Shown here one piece after another: positions 1 to 5,587 of a DNA stretch of 7,808 nucleotides. The notes beneath the pieces were generated by a model. That model ran no database searches, was not told where the DNA came from, and saw only the letters and a list, made by a program, of their open reading frames with translations. Position 1 is the stretch's first letter; every line of letters begins with the position of its first letter. A program made the position numbers and the translations under genes. This DNA is from Bacteroidia bacterium (lineage in GTDB: Bacteria > Bacteroidota > Bacteroidia > NS11-12g > UBA955), in NCBI GenBank assembly GCA_023254645.1, contig JALRLA010000055.1, positions 1-7,808 of the forward strand, in the 5' to 3' direction.

Positions 1-884
1 ATGAGTGGTACTGTCGTGGCTATTTCTGTCTTAGTTCTCTTTTGATGGATCCACGATTGGTCATTGGCGTCTCGGATAATGTCCTTTTGGCTCAACTTCT
101 TTAAGTCTGAGAATGATAATCCCGTATAGCATGCAAATAGAAAGACGTCTTTTACACGATTTAGACGATCCATGCCGAAGTCCGTCTTCTCAATTAACTG
201 GAGGTCCTGCTTTGATAGTCTTTTACGCTCTAAGTTCTTAATCCTGCCTGTGTATCCTGAAAAAGGATTGTGGCTCACCCAATCTAGTTGTTTGGCTAGG
301 TTGAATACGGTTTTAAAGCTGTGAATGGATTTGGTCGCTGTGTTGTTTCCGTATTTCAGGTTTATTCTCAAGTAGTCATCGAATTGGTTGATGAATCCAA
401 GAGTAATTTGGCTGAGCTGGTAATCAATTCCATAGCCCGACTGAATAAGAAACATCTCCATGGTTTTAGCCAGTCTACGGTATTTCTGGACGGTTGCTGG
501 AACGTATCTTTCTGTTCCAAGCTTTGCAGCGCGGTCATTGTGATAGTGAAATGCTTCAAGGATGGTTTTCTTCTCATCAAGATCACCAGTCAAGCTCTTC
601 TTGAGATTTGTCAAGTTGAATAGGATTTTTTTGATAATCAAATCATTGGCATGTTGGTGAATTGCTGAGATGTTTTCATCGATAAACTGATTAATCATCT
701 CACTTGAATGACTCCTGCCAATGGCTCTTTGAGCACTGCTGTTCCATTGACTCTTTTCAATTGATTGACGAGTGGAGAACTCGGCAGTTTGGCCATCCAC
801 AAGGACTCTAATGTAGAGAATGCAGTGGCTTTCGGACTTCTTGCTCGGACGAGCTACGATGGATGTTTTAAAATTGCGTATCAT
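1..884 (-). CDS. Tyrosine recombinase (site-specific integrase), N-terminal part, runs off left edge
   Basis: An open minus-strand frame of 294 codons runs from an ATG at 884-882 out of the window; an in-frame TAA at 896-894 lies just upstream, so the start is well bounded. Residues about 15-90 resemble the arm-type DNA-binding domain of Bacteroidota integrases (YIRVLVDGQTAEFST). Residues about 105-205 resemble the SAM-like core-binding domain (YVPATVQKYRRLAKTMEMFL, FDDYLRINLKYGNNTATK). The catalytic domain begins near 220 and shows the box I region FACYTGLSFSDLKKL (250-264) and the beta-hairpin QKRTKTE (281-287) with its likely catalytic Lys. Ser257 stands where the first catalytic Arg is found in most tyrosine recombinases; the CTnDOT integrase is known to have a Ser there too. 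The H-x-x-R motif and the Tyr nucleophile would lie off the edge, so activity cannot be judged. It is transcribed away from the neighbouring tRNA-Ser gene, which suggests an integrated element extending leftward. Family assignment is from residue patterns only. Confidence 0.93.
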   Translation of the reverse strand, partial: MIRNFKTSIVARPSKKSESHCILYIRVLVDGQTAEFSTRQSIEKSQWNSSAQRAIGRSHSSEMINQFIDENISAIHQHANDLIIKKILFNLTNLKKSLTGDLDEKKTILEAFHYHNDRAAKLGTERYVPATVQKYRRLAKTMEMFLIQSGYGIDYQLSQITLGFINQFDDYLRINLKYGNNTATKSIHSFKTVFNLAKQLDWVSHNPFSGYTGRIKNLERKRLSKQDLQLIEKTDFGMDRLNRVKDVFLFACYTGLSFSDLKKLSQKDIIRDANDQSWIHQKRTKTEIATTVPL

Positions 885-931
885 TTTGATATATTATTGG
901 TACAAATTTCGGCTATTTTGAACCAATCGAA

Positions 932-953
932 TGCACATTTACTGCACATAACT
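932..953. repeat. Direct repeat pair TGCACAT, 11-bp period
   Basis: TGCACAT occurs at 932-938 and again at 943-949, so the copies are spaced 11 bp apart, about one helical turn. They lie 48 bp upstream of the integrase start codon. Such phased short repeats could bind a recombinase, an excisionase or a repressor, but the sequence alone does not say which. Confidence 0.5.
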
Positions 954-984
954 AAAAGATATTCAACAAGTTATGAAAAATCCT

Positions 985-1030
985 GTGAGTCCTTTTTGAG
1001 TGCTCAAAAGACTCACGAAAGACTCACGAA
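985..1030. repeat. Three GACTCAC copies forming an inverted repeat and an 11-bp tandem repeat
   Basis: GACTCAC occurs directly at 1010-1016 and 1021-1027, inside a perfect tandem repeat of the 11-mer AAGACTCACGA (1008-1018 and 1019-1029). The reverse complement GTGAGTC is at 985-991. The left arm 985-1000 (GTGAGTC, one extra C, TTTTTGAG) pairs with the right arm 1003-1016 (CTCAAAA, GACTCAC) around a 2-base centre, giving a long imperfect inverted repeat. A partial fourth copy, AAAGACT, sits at 1040-1046. The position between the integrase and the tRNA 3' end fits arm-type integrase sites or an operator; this role is inferred. Confidence 0.6.
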
Positions 1031-1065
1031 TCAATTGAAAAAGACTGGTGTTTTATGAGGGGGCT

Positions 1066-1105
1066 AAAAAGCAAAAACCCCGAAAACACTGGGCTTTCGG
1101 GGTTT
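1066..1105 (-). terminator. Intrinsic terminator of the tRNA-Ser transcript
   Basis: AAACCCCGAAA (1075-1085) and TTTCGGGGTTT (1095-1105) form a perfect 11-bp stem around a 9-base loop. Read on the minus strand, the stem is followed by TTTTTGCTTTTT (1077 down to 1066), a good U-tract. It lies 27 bp past the tRNA 3' end. The plus-strand side lacks a T-run, so it acts for minus-strand transcripts only. It should separate tRNA transcription from the integrase gene. Confidence 0.85.
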
Positions 1106-1109
1106 AACG

Positions 1110-1126
1110 GAGGAAGTTGCTTCCTC
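1110..1126 (-). other. Short perfect hairpin just downstream of the tRNA 3' end
   Basis: GAGGAAG (1110-1116) and CTTCCTC (1120-1126) pair perfectly around a 3-base centre. It lies between the tRNA 3' end (1132) and the terminator stem (1075-1105). It has no U-tract of its own, so it is not a second terminator. A role in tRNA 3' trailer processing is possible but unproven. Confidence 0.5.
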
Positions 1127-1131
1127 TTTGG

Positions 1132-1218
1132 CGGTGAAGGGGGGATTCGAACCCCCGGAACGGTTACCCGTTCGGCAGTTTAGCAAACTGCTGGTTTCAG
1201 CCACTCACCCACCTCACC
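1132..1218 (-). tRNA. tRNA-Ser (anticodon GCU)
   Basis: The minus strand folds into an 87-nt class II tRNA. The acceptor arms GGTGAGG (1218-1212) and CTTCACC (1139-1133) pair over 7 bp with one G-U, followed by discriminator G (1132), as is usual for serine tRNAs. The anticodon stem GCAGT/ACTGC encloses TTGCTAA, giving anticodon GCT, which reads AGC and AGU serine codons. The long variable arm (about 18 nt) contains AACGG/CCGTT. The T arm is GGGGG-TTCGAAT-CCCCC. The 3' CCA is not encoded and must be added after transcription. Its 3' half is a typical target for tyrosine integrases, and an integrase gene lies 248 bp beyond its 3' end. Confidence 0.97.
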
Positions 1219-1262
1219 AAGTTTGTTTTTCAACAAGGTTGGGTTGATTGCCAACGGGAGTG

Positions 1263-1297
1263 CAAATATAGAGCAATTTTGATTTTGAAGATTCAAA
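1263..1297 (-). promoter_or_regulatory. Candidate Bacteroidota-type promoter for tRNA-Ser
   Basis: On the minus strand TATATTTG (1270-1263) matches the Bacteroidota -7 consensus TAnnTTTG exactly. A TTTG lies upstream at 1297-1294, with a 23-bp gap, somewhat longer than the usual 19 or so. Transcription would begin near 1257 and give a leader of about 40 nt before the mature tRNA 5' end at 1218. Confidence 0.55.
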
Positions 1298-1372
1298 TTT
1301 TGGAAAAATCGATGATGCAGCAAGAATTGAAAAAACTTTGATTGTGAGGCAATGATTTAAGCCGGGAAGGGC

Positions 1373-1403
1373 TTTATAAAATGGGCCATTTGGCGTATTT
1401 TTG
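1373..1403 (+). promoter_or_regulatory. Candidate promoter of the thrS-infC-rpmI-rplT operon
   Basis: TATTTTTG at 1396-1403 matches the Bacteroidota -7 consensus TAnnTTTG, and TTTA at 1373-1376 lies exactly 19 bp upstream in place of the TTTG -33 box. Transcription would start near 1409, giving a leader of about 27 nt before the thrS ATG. The -7 box is flanked by inverted ATGGGC (1381-1386) and GCCCAT (1406-1411). The assignment rests on consensus matching only. Confidence 0.5.
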
Positions 1404-1435
1404 CTGCCCATTTGTCTGCTTGCAGAACAACTGAT

Positions 1436-3361
1436 ATGCAAATAGTAATCACCTTTCCCGACGGCGCACAGCGCAGTTATGATTCTGGAACGACCGCCAT
1501 GGATGTGGCGAAGTCCATCAGTGAAGGTTTGGCTCGCAACGTGTTAGCGGCAAAAGTGAACGGTAAGGTGCAAGATGCTGGTTTGCCCATTACAGAAGAT
1601 TCTGAGTTGGCTTTGTTGACTTGGAATGACGACGAAGGAAAACAAACCTACTGGCATTCATCGGCTCACTTGTTAGCTGAAGCCTTGGAAGCGCTTTTTC
1701 CCGGCGTGAAGTTGGGCATAGGTCCTCCGATTGATCGCGGCTTTTACTACGACATCGATTTTGGGGACCACCATTTTAGTTCAGAGGAATTTGCGGCTGT
1801 TGAGGCCAAAATGCAAGAGCTGGCGAAGCAAAACAATGAGTTTGAGCGCAAGTCAGTTTCCAAGGCAGACGCCATCGCTTATTTTGAAGAGAAGGGCGAT
1901 CCTTACAAGTTGGAGTTGATCCAAGACTTGGAAGACGGTCAAATCACTTTCTATACCCAAGGGGGATTCACCGATTTGTGTCGTGGCCCTCATATTCCTC
2001 ACACCGGTCATATTAAAGCGGTCAAATTGCTGACGACAGCGGGTGCCTATTGGAGAGGAAGCGAGAAGAACAAGCAGTTGACCCGCATTTACGGTATTGC
2101 ATTCCCGAAGAAGTCAGAGCTGGACGAGCATTTGGAGATGCTGGAAGAAGCGAAGAAGAGGGATCATCGCAAATTGGGTAAGGAGCTTGAGATTTATACG
2201 TTCGATGACGATGTAGGGCCTGGTTTGCCTTTGTGGTTACCCAACGGTGCTGCCATCATTGAGAAATTGGAAGCCTTCGCCAAAAAGACCGAACGTGAGG
2301 CTGGGTATGAGCGAGTGAAGTCTCCTCATATTGCTCGCGAGAGCATGTATTTGAAGAGCGGTCACTTGCCGTATTACAAGGATTCTATGTTCCCAGCTAT
2401 GGAAATAGACGGAGATCGCTATTACCTGAAGGCCATGAACTGCCCTCACCACCACAAGATTTTCGATGCCCTTCCCAGGACATACAAAGATCTGCCTTTG
2501 CGCTTTGCTGAATACGGAACTTGTTACCGTTACGAGCAAAGTGGGGAGTTGTTTGGTTTGATGCGCGTTCGTTCTTTGCAAATGAACGACGCTCACATTT
2601 ACTGTACCGAAGCTCAATTTGAAGCCGAGTTTCAAGCCGTGAATGCTTTGTATTTGAAGTACTTCGAGAAATTCGGAATCGATAAATACGTCATGCGCTT
2701 TTCCAAGCACGATCCAGCCAAATTGGGCGCCAAATACATGGACATGCCCGAGTTGTGGGTCAAAACGGAGGCCATGGTTCGCAAAGTGCTCCAGAGCATG
2801 AATGTGAATTTCGTGGAAGTAGAAGACGAAGCGGCCTTTTACGGTCCTAAGATTGATATTCAGGTATACAGCGCAATAGGCAGAGAGTTTACCTTGGCTA
2901 CAAACCAAGTTGATTTTGCTCAAGCCGAGCGCTTCAATCTGTCGTACATCAATGCCAAAAACGAGCGTGAGCGTCCCTTGATCATTCACCGAGCTCCGCT
3001 TTCGACTCACGAGCGATTCATTGGCTTCTTGTTGGAACACTATGCAGGCAAGTTGCCTGTTTGGTTGTCGCCCAAGCCTGTTGTGATATTGCCCATCAGC
3101 GATAAATACTTGGATTATGCCAATGAGGTTGGAAATTATTTGAAAAACCTCGATATTCGCGCCTCCGTCGACAGCCGTGCCGAAAAAGCAGGGAAGAAGA
3201 TACGAGACGCCGAATTGGCCAAAACTCCATACATGATAATTGTGGGAGAGAAGGAACAAGAAGGACGTTTGGTGTCTGTTCGCCAGCAAGGAGGACACGA
3301 CTTAGGAGCGATGAGCCTGCAAGATTTTGCAGAAAAATTGATAGATGAAACCAAGATTTAG
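1436..3361 (+). CDS. thrS: Threonyl-tRNA synthetase
   Basis: Cytoplasmic class II synthetase that charges tRNA-Thr and hydrolyses mischarged Ser-tRNA-Thr. The 641 residues are full length and carry all four domains: an N-terminal TGS domain (1-64, ITFPDG), the editing domain (about 65-225) with HSSAH (74-78) and C182/H186 in CRGPH, the catalytic core (about 245-545) and the anticodon-binding domain (about 546-641). The three zinc/threonine-site ligands are visible: C336 (MNCPHHH), H387 (NDAHIY) and H518 (IIHRA). Motif 2 has R365 in CYRYE. Motif 3 reads APLSTHERF, keeping R527, where E. coli has GSMERF. I chose ATG 1436 over an in-frame TTG at 1412 because family members begin directly with this beta strand (MQIVITFPDG) and because the predicted transcription start is near 1409. 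It is first in the operon; its last 17 bp overlap infC. Confidence 0.98.
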   Translation: MQIVITFPDGAQRSYDSGTTAMDVAKSISEGLARNVLAAKVNGKVQDAGLPITEDSELALLTWNDDEGKQTYWHSSAHLLAEALEALFPGVKLGIGPPIDRGFYYDIDFGDHHFSSEEFAAVEAKMQELAKQNNEFERKSVSKADAIAYFEEKGDPYKLELIQDLEDGQITFYTQGGFTDLCRGPHIPHTGHIKAVKLLTTAGAYWRGSEKNKQLTRIYGIAFPKKSELDEHLEMLEEAKKRDHRKLGKELEIYTFDDDVGPGLPLWLPNGAAIIEKLEAFAKKTEREAGYERVKSPHIARESMYLKSGHLPYYKDSMFPAMEIDGDRYYLKAMNCPHHHKIFDALPRTYKDLPLRFAEYGTCYRYEQSGELFGLMRVRSLQMNDAHIYCTEAQFEAEFQAVNALYLKYFEKFGIDKYVMRFSKHDPAKLGAKYMDMPELWVKTEAMVRKVLQSMNVNFVEVEDEAAFYGPKIDIQVYSAIGREFTLATNQVDFAQAERFNLSYINAKNERERPLIIHRAPLSTHERFIGFLLEHYAGKLPVWLSPKPVVILPISDKYLDYANEVGNYLKNLDIRASVDSRAEKAGKKIRDAELAKTPYMIIVGEKEQEGRLVSVRQQGGHDLGAMSLQDFAEKLIDETKI

Positions 3362-3917
3362 AGGCAGACGTCCACCGGTGCGCGAAGAATTGCACAAGAT
3401 CAACGAAAAAATCGTTGCCAAAGAAGTACGCGTAGTCGGTGAAAACGTAGAGCAAGGCATCATGTCTACGGCAAAAGGCTTGGAGATTGCCTACAATCTT
3501 GGTTTAGACCTAGTTGAGATTTCTCCCAACGCTGTTCCTCCTGTTTGCAAAATTGTCGATTACAAGAAATTCTTGTATGAGCAGAAGAAGAAACAGAAGG
3601 AAATTAAAGCCAACGCAAACAAGCAGGAAGTCAAAGAAATACGTTTCGGGCCCAATACCGACGAGCACGATATCAACTTCAAAACCAAACATGCCCAAAC
3701 ATTTTTGGAAGAAGGAAACAAAGTGAGAGCCTATGTGTTTTTCCGCGGTAGAACTATCGTATTCAAGGGAAGAGGAGAGGATTTGATCATGAATTTCGCC
3801 AATAACTTGGTGGAAATGGGTATTGCCAAATTGGAGAGCGAACCCAAAATGGAAGGTAAGAAGTTGGTGATCATGCTGGCTCCTACCGGTAAAAAAGTAA
3901 CAAAAGCAGAAAATTAA
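3345..3917 (+). CDS. infC: Translation initiation factor IF-3
   Basis: IF-3 binds the 30S subunit, keeps it apart from 50S and proofreads start codon choice. The 190 residues show the IF3-N domain (about 14-84, [37 protein letters not shown]), a lysine-rich linker (about 78-95, [16 protein letters not shown]) and the IF3-C domain (about 96-182, [26 protein letters not shown]). The first ten residues add a basic [10 protein letters not shown] extension. The start is an ordinary ATG inside the last codons of thrS, and the in-frame triplet directly upstream (3342-3344) is TAG, so no earlier start is possible, including the AUU used by E. coli infC. The 17-bp overlap suggests translational coupling to thrS. 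rpmI follows after 11 bp. Confidence 0.98.
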   Translation: MKPRFRGRRPPVREELHKINEKIVAKEVRVVGENVEQGIMSTAKGLEIAYNLGLDLVEISPNAVPPVCKIVDYKKFLYEQKKKQKEIKANANKQEVKEIRFGPNTDEHDINFKTKHAQTFLEEGNKVRAYVFFRGRTIVFKGRGEDLIMNFANNLVEMGIAKLESEPKMEGKKLVIMLAPTGKKVTKAEN

Positions 3918-3928
3918 TATTCACGCAT

Positions 3929-4129
3929 ATGCCTAAGATGAAAACCAATTCCAGCGCCAAAAAGCGGTTCAAGGTAACCGGCTCTGGAAAAGTGAAGCGC
4001 GCAAAAGCTTACAAGCGTCACATTTTGACCAAGAAGTCAACCAAGCGCAAAAGAGCACTCACGCAAGATGGTTTGGTTCACGTTACCGACCTGAGCAATG
4101 TCCGTTTCATGCTGAGAATCGGAAAATAA
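3929..4129 (+). CDS. rpmI: 50S ribosomal protein L35
   Basis: Small, very basic protein of the large ribosomal subunit. The 66 residues match the family along their whole length: [20 protein letters not shown] at the start, [20 protein letters not shown] in the middle and LRIGK at the end, the usual size of about 64-67. It starts 11 bp after the infC stop and ends 75 bp before rplT, in the conserved infC-rpmI-rplT order. There is no Shine-Dalgarno sequence before the ATG (leader TTAATATTCACGCAT), as is common in Bacteroidota. Confidence 0.98.
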   Translation: MPKMKTNSSAKKRFKVTGSGKVKRAKAYKRHILTKKSTKRKRALTQDGLVHVTDLSNVRFMLRIGK

Positions 4130-4138
4130 AAAAACCAT

Positions 4139-4189
4139 TGGCCGGAGCTCACAAAAGTGGTGATTGCTTGCAATAACCCGCTCAAGCCA
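4139..4189 (+). promoter_or_regulatory. Predicted RNA fold in the rpmI-rplT spacer, candidate regulatory leader of rplT
   Basis: TGGC (4139-4142) pairs with GCCA (4186-4189), and GAGC (4145-4148) pairs with GCTC (4180-4183), separated by a 2x2 internal loop. Inside, GGT-G-ATTG (4159-4166) pairs with CAAT-A-ACC (4171-4178), with one G-A mismatch and a CTTG loop. The remaining ten bases 4149-4158 (TCACAAAAGT) form a large one-sided bulge that could also make a small CAC/GTG hairpin. No T-run follows, so it is not an intrinsic terminator. It ends 15 bases before the rplT ATG. L20 is known to repress its own operon through RNA structures in other phyla; a similar role here is inference. Confidence 0.4.
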
Positions 4190-4204
4190 TAAAACTATAC
4201 TACT

Positions 4205-4552
4205 ATGCCAAGATCAGTGAATCATGTGGCCTCTAAGGCCCGCCGCAAAAAAACCCTGAAATTAGCCAAAGGTTATTTCGGAAGAAGAAAGAATGTTTGG
4301 ACCGTTGCGAAAAACGCAGTTGAAAAAGGTCTGACTTATGCCTACCGCGACCGTCGCGCCAAGAAGCGTGAATTCCGTGCGCTGTGGATCATGCGTATCA
4401 ATGCTGCTTGCCGTGAACTCGGAATCAGCTATAGCCAATTCATGGGCAAAATGGCCCAGAGTGATTTGGACATCAACCGCAAAGTTTTGGCCGATTTGGC
4501 CATGAACGATCCTCAGGCTTTCAAAGCCATCGTGGACAAGGTAATGAAATAA
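4205..4552 (+). CDS. rplT: 50S ribosomal protein L20
   Basis: Primary 23S rRNA-binding protein needed early in large-subunit assembly; in several bacteria it also represses its own operon. The 115 residues are full family length. The basic N-terminal extension is clear ([20 protein letters not shown], then KGYFGRRKN at about 23-31), followed by the globular part with [18 protein letters not shown] (about 46-63) and NRKVLADLA near 92-100. It ends in DKVMK. It is the last gene of the operon; a strong intrinsic terminator begins 14 bp after its stop codon. The ATG is preceded by an A/T-rich leader (AAAACTATACTACT) without a Shine-Dalgarno sequence. Confidence 0.98.
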   Translation: MPRSVNHVASKARRKKTLKLAKGYFGRRKNVWTVAKNAVEKGLTYAYRDRRAKKREFRALWIMRINAACRELGISYSQFMGKMAQSDLDINRKVLADLAMNDPQAFKAIVDKVMK

Positions 4553-4565
4553 TTGAAAATCTTTC

Positions 4566-4593
4566 AAAAGCCCGCTTCGGCGGGCTTTTTTTT
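4566..4593 (+). terminator. Intrinsic terminator of the thrS-infC-rpmI-rplT operon
   Basis: AAAAGCCCGC (4566-4575) and GCGGGCTTTT (4580-4589) form a perfect 10-bp stem around the very stable TTCG tetraloop, with an unbroken run of eight T from 4586 to 4593. It begins 14 bp after the rplT stop codon. Confidence 0.95.
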
Positions 4594-4618
4594 GCTTTCT
4601 ACTATATTGGCAAACCTT

Positions 4619-4631
4619 TTGCTTAAAGCAA
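4619..4631. repeat. Small palindrome upstream of the exported-protein gene
   Basis: TTGCTT (4619-4624) and AAGCAA (4626-4631) form a perfect inverted repeat with a single central base, 16 bp before the ATG at 4648. It lies where an operator or part of the promoter might be. No convincing TAnnTTTG box is seen in this short region, so the promoter of the downstream gene is unresolved. Confidence 0.3.
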
Positions 4632-4647
4632 GCGTCTTTTAATTTCT

Positions 4648-5556
4648 ATGAGATTCACTGCTTGTTTAACGGTTCTTTTGTTTTCCGTCTTCCCCAGTTG
4701 GGGTCAGTCTGATTCTGTCCAACTTCAGAATTCCATTGTCGGAAAATCTCATTTTGTGTATCGTCTGATTCGGCAAGAGTACATCACCAACGAGAATGAT
4801 TTCATCCTCGATGCCAAAATTGATACAGTGTATCTTCATTTTCATAAGCTGGATGCGAACGACACTCAAGTAGTATATCGTTTGCAGTACGCCCAAAATG
4901 ACAACCCCTCATCCTTGAAAATCGTAGATTCCTGGATACCCGGAGATACGGCTGAATTGATATTGGCATTTTCTCGAAGTGGTTCGGTAGAGGCATTGGT
5001 CAATTGGAAGCGATTTCGGGATGCTTTGGCCAGTTCCTTTTCCAGGCAGGTGCAAGCCGGCTTGATGACAGGTGAGGAATTCGAGGAAAAGCGACTGACT
5101 CTCAATCAAGAGCCGATAGTAAGGAGATTGGTGGCTGAAGACATTCAATACGCCTTTCACTTATCGGGCGATACGCTCTTGCTTGGTGCCGAATACCTGA
5201 GAGTCAAACCCGTTCGATCGCCATTCACCGGTGAAGATTATTACCTCAGAGGAAATTTAGTGGGGGAAGCCATAGTAGGTACGCGCAGTGTATTGATAAA
5301 AGCTTCCAATCGAGCAGAGTCAGAAGAAAAGCAATGGCTCATGCAGGAATGTAGGGATTATTTGGCGAGCCAAGGGGGCCAAGACGGTGCTCCCTTGACG
5401 GAATTGAAAGGTGTGGGCTTGAATAGCGAACAGGAGTTCTATTATGCTCCAAGTGATTCCTTGTTCTATCGAATTCAACTCAGCGATGTCTTGGTCATCA
5501 ATAACCAGTCTCGAGGCAACATACGCCAATGGGATTTATGGGATGTGTACGAATGA
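4648..5556 (+). CDS. Exported protein of unknown function
   Basis: I do not recognise this 302-residue protein. Residues 1-19 (MRFTACLTVLLFSVFPSWG) form a signal peptide with a short hydrophobic core. Cleavage is likely before Gln20, which fits the Bacteroidota habit of having Gln just after the signal peptidase I site. There is no lipobox at the cleavage region, so it is probably periplasmic or secreted rather than a lipoprotein. The rest is soluble, with no further membrane segment: beta-like stretches at about 54-82 (DAKIDTVYLHFHKLDANDTQ), a Gly-led strand before an amphipathic helix at about 112-160 (GSVEALVNWKRFRDALASSF), then mixed strands to the end. Only two Cys are present, C6 in the signal and C235. 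It is a single-gene unit bounded by terminators on both sides, and the reading frame looks intact and coding. No function can be inferred from its neighbours. Confidence 0.85.
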   Translation: MRFTACLTVLLFSVFPSWGQSDSVQLQNSIVGKSHFVYRLIRQEYITNENDFILDAKIDTVYLHFHKLDANDTQVVYRLQYAQNDNPSSLKIVDSWIPGDTAELILAFSRSGSVEALVNWKRFRDALASSFSRQVQAGLMTGEEFEEKRLTLNQEPIVRRLVAEDIQYAFHLSGDTLLLGAEYLRVKPVRSPFTGEDYYLRGNLVGEAIVGTRSVLIKASNRAESEEKQWLMQECRDYLASQGGQDGAPLTELKGVGLNSEQEFYYAPSDSLFYRIQLSDVLVINNQSRGNIRQWDLWDVYE

Positions 5557-5557
5557 T

Positions 5558-5586
5558 AAAAAAAGCCACCGAAAGGTGGCTTTTTT
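5558..5586. terminator. Bidirectional intrinsic terminator between convergent genes
   Basis: AAAAAAGCCACC (5559-5570) and GGTGGCTTTTTT (5575-5586) form a 12-bp stem around a GAAA tetraloop. T-runs exist in both directions: six T at 5581-5586 on the plus strand and seven T at 5564-5558 on the minus strand. It occupies nearly all of the 31-bp gap between the stop codons of the exported-protein gene and clpB and should end both transcripts. Confidence 0.95.
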
Positions 5587-5587
5587 G

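Noticed and set aside
321..623. 100-codon plus-strand frame at the left end, and the 72-codon minus frame at 368-586
   Set aside because: Both overlap the integrase, whose minus-strand frame shows domain-level similarity over its whole length.
1008..1029. The 11-bp tandem repeat as a start of a CRISPR array
   Set aside because: Units are only 11 bp and directly abutting, without spacers; there are only two perfect copies.
765..1058. 97-codon plus-strand frame spanning the integrase start and the spacer
   Set aside because: It overlaps the integrase N-terminus, reads through the repeats and has no recognisable features.
1412..1435. TTG at 1412 as the thrS start, adding eight residues
   Set aside because: The candidate promoter puts transcription start near 1409, leaving no leader, and family members begin at the MQIVITFPDG position.
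1214..1441. 75-codon minus-strand frame in the thrS-tRNA intergenic region
   Set aside because: It runs across the tRNA promoter into the tRNA gene itself and shows no coding character.
2237..3298. 353-codon open frame on the minus strand opposite thrS
   Set aside because: It lies fully antisense to a clear threonyl-tRNA synthetase, its translation resembles no family, and it follows from thrS codon bias.
4600..4647. E. coli- or Bacteroidota-type promoter for the exported-protein gene
   Set aside because: TATATTGG and TAATTTCT only partly match TAnnTTTG, and neither has a well-placed -33 box.
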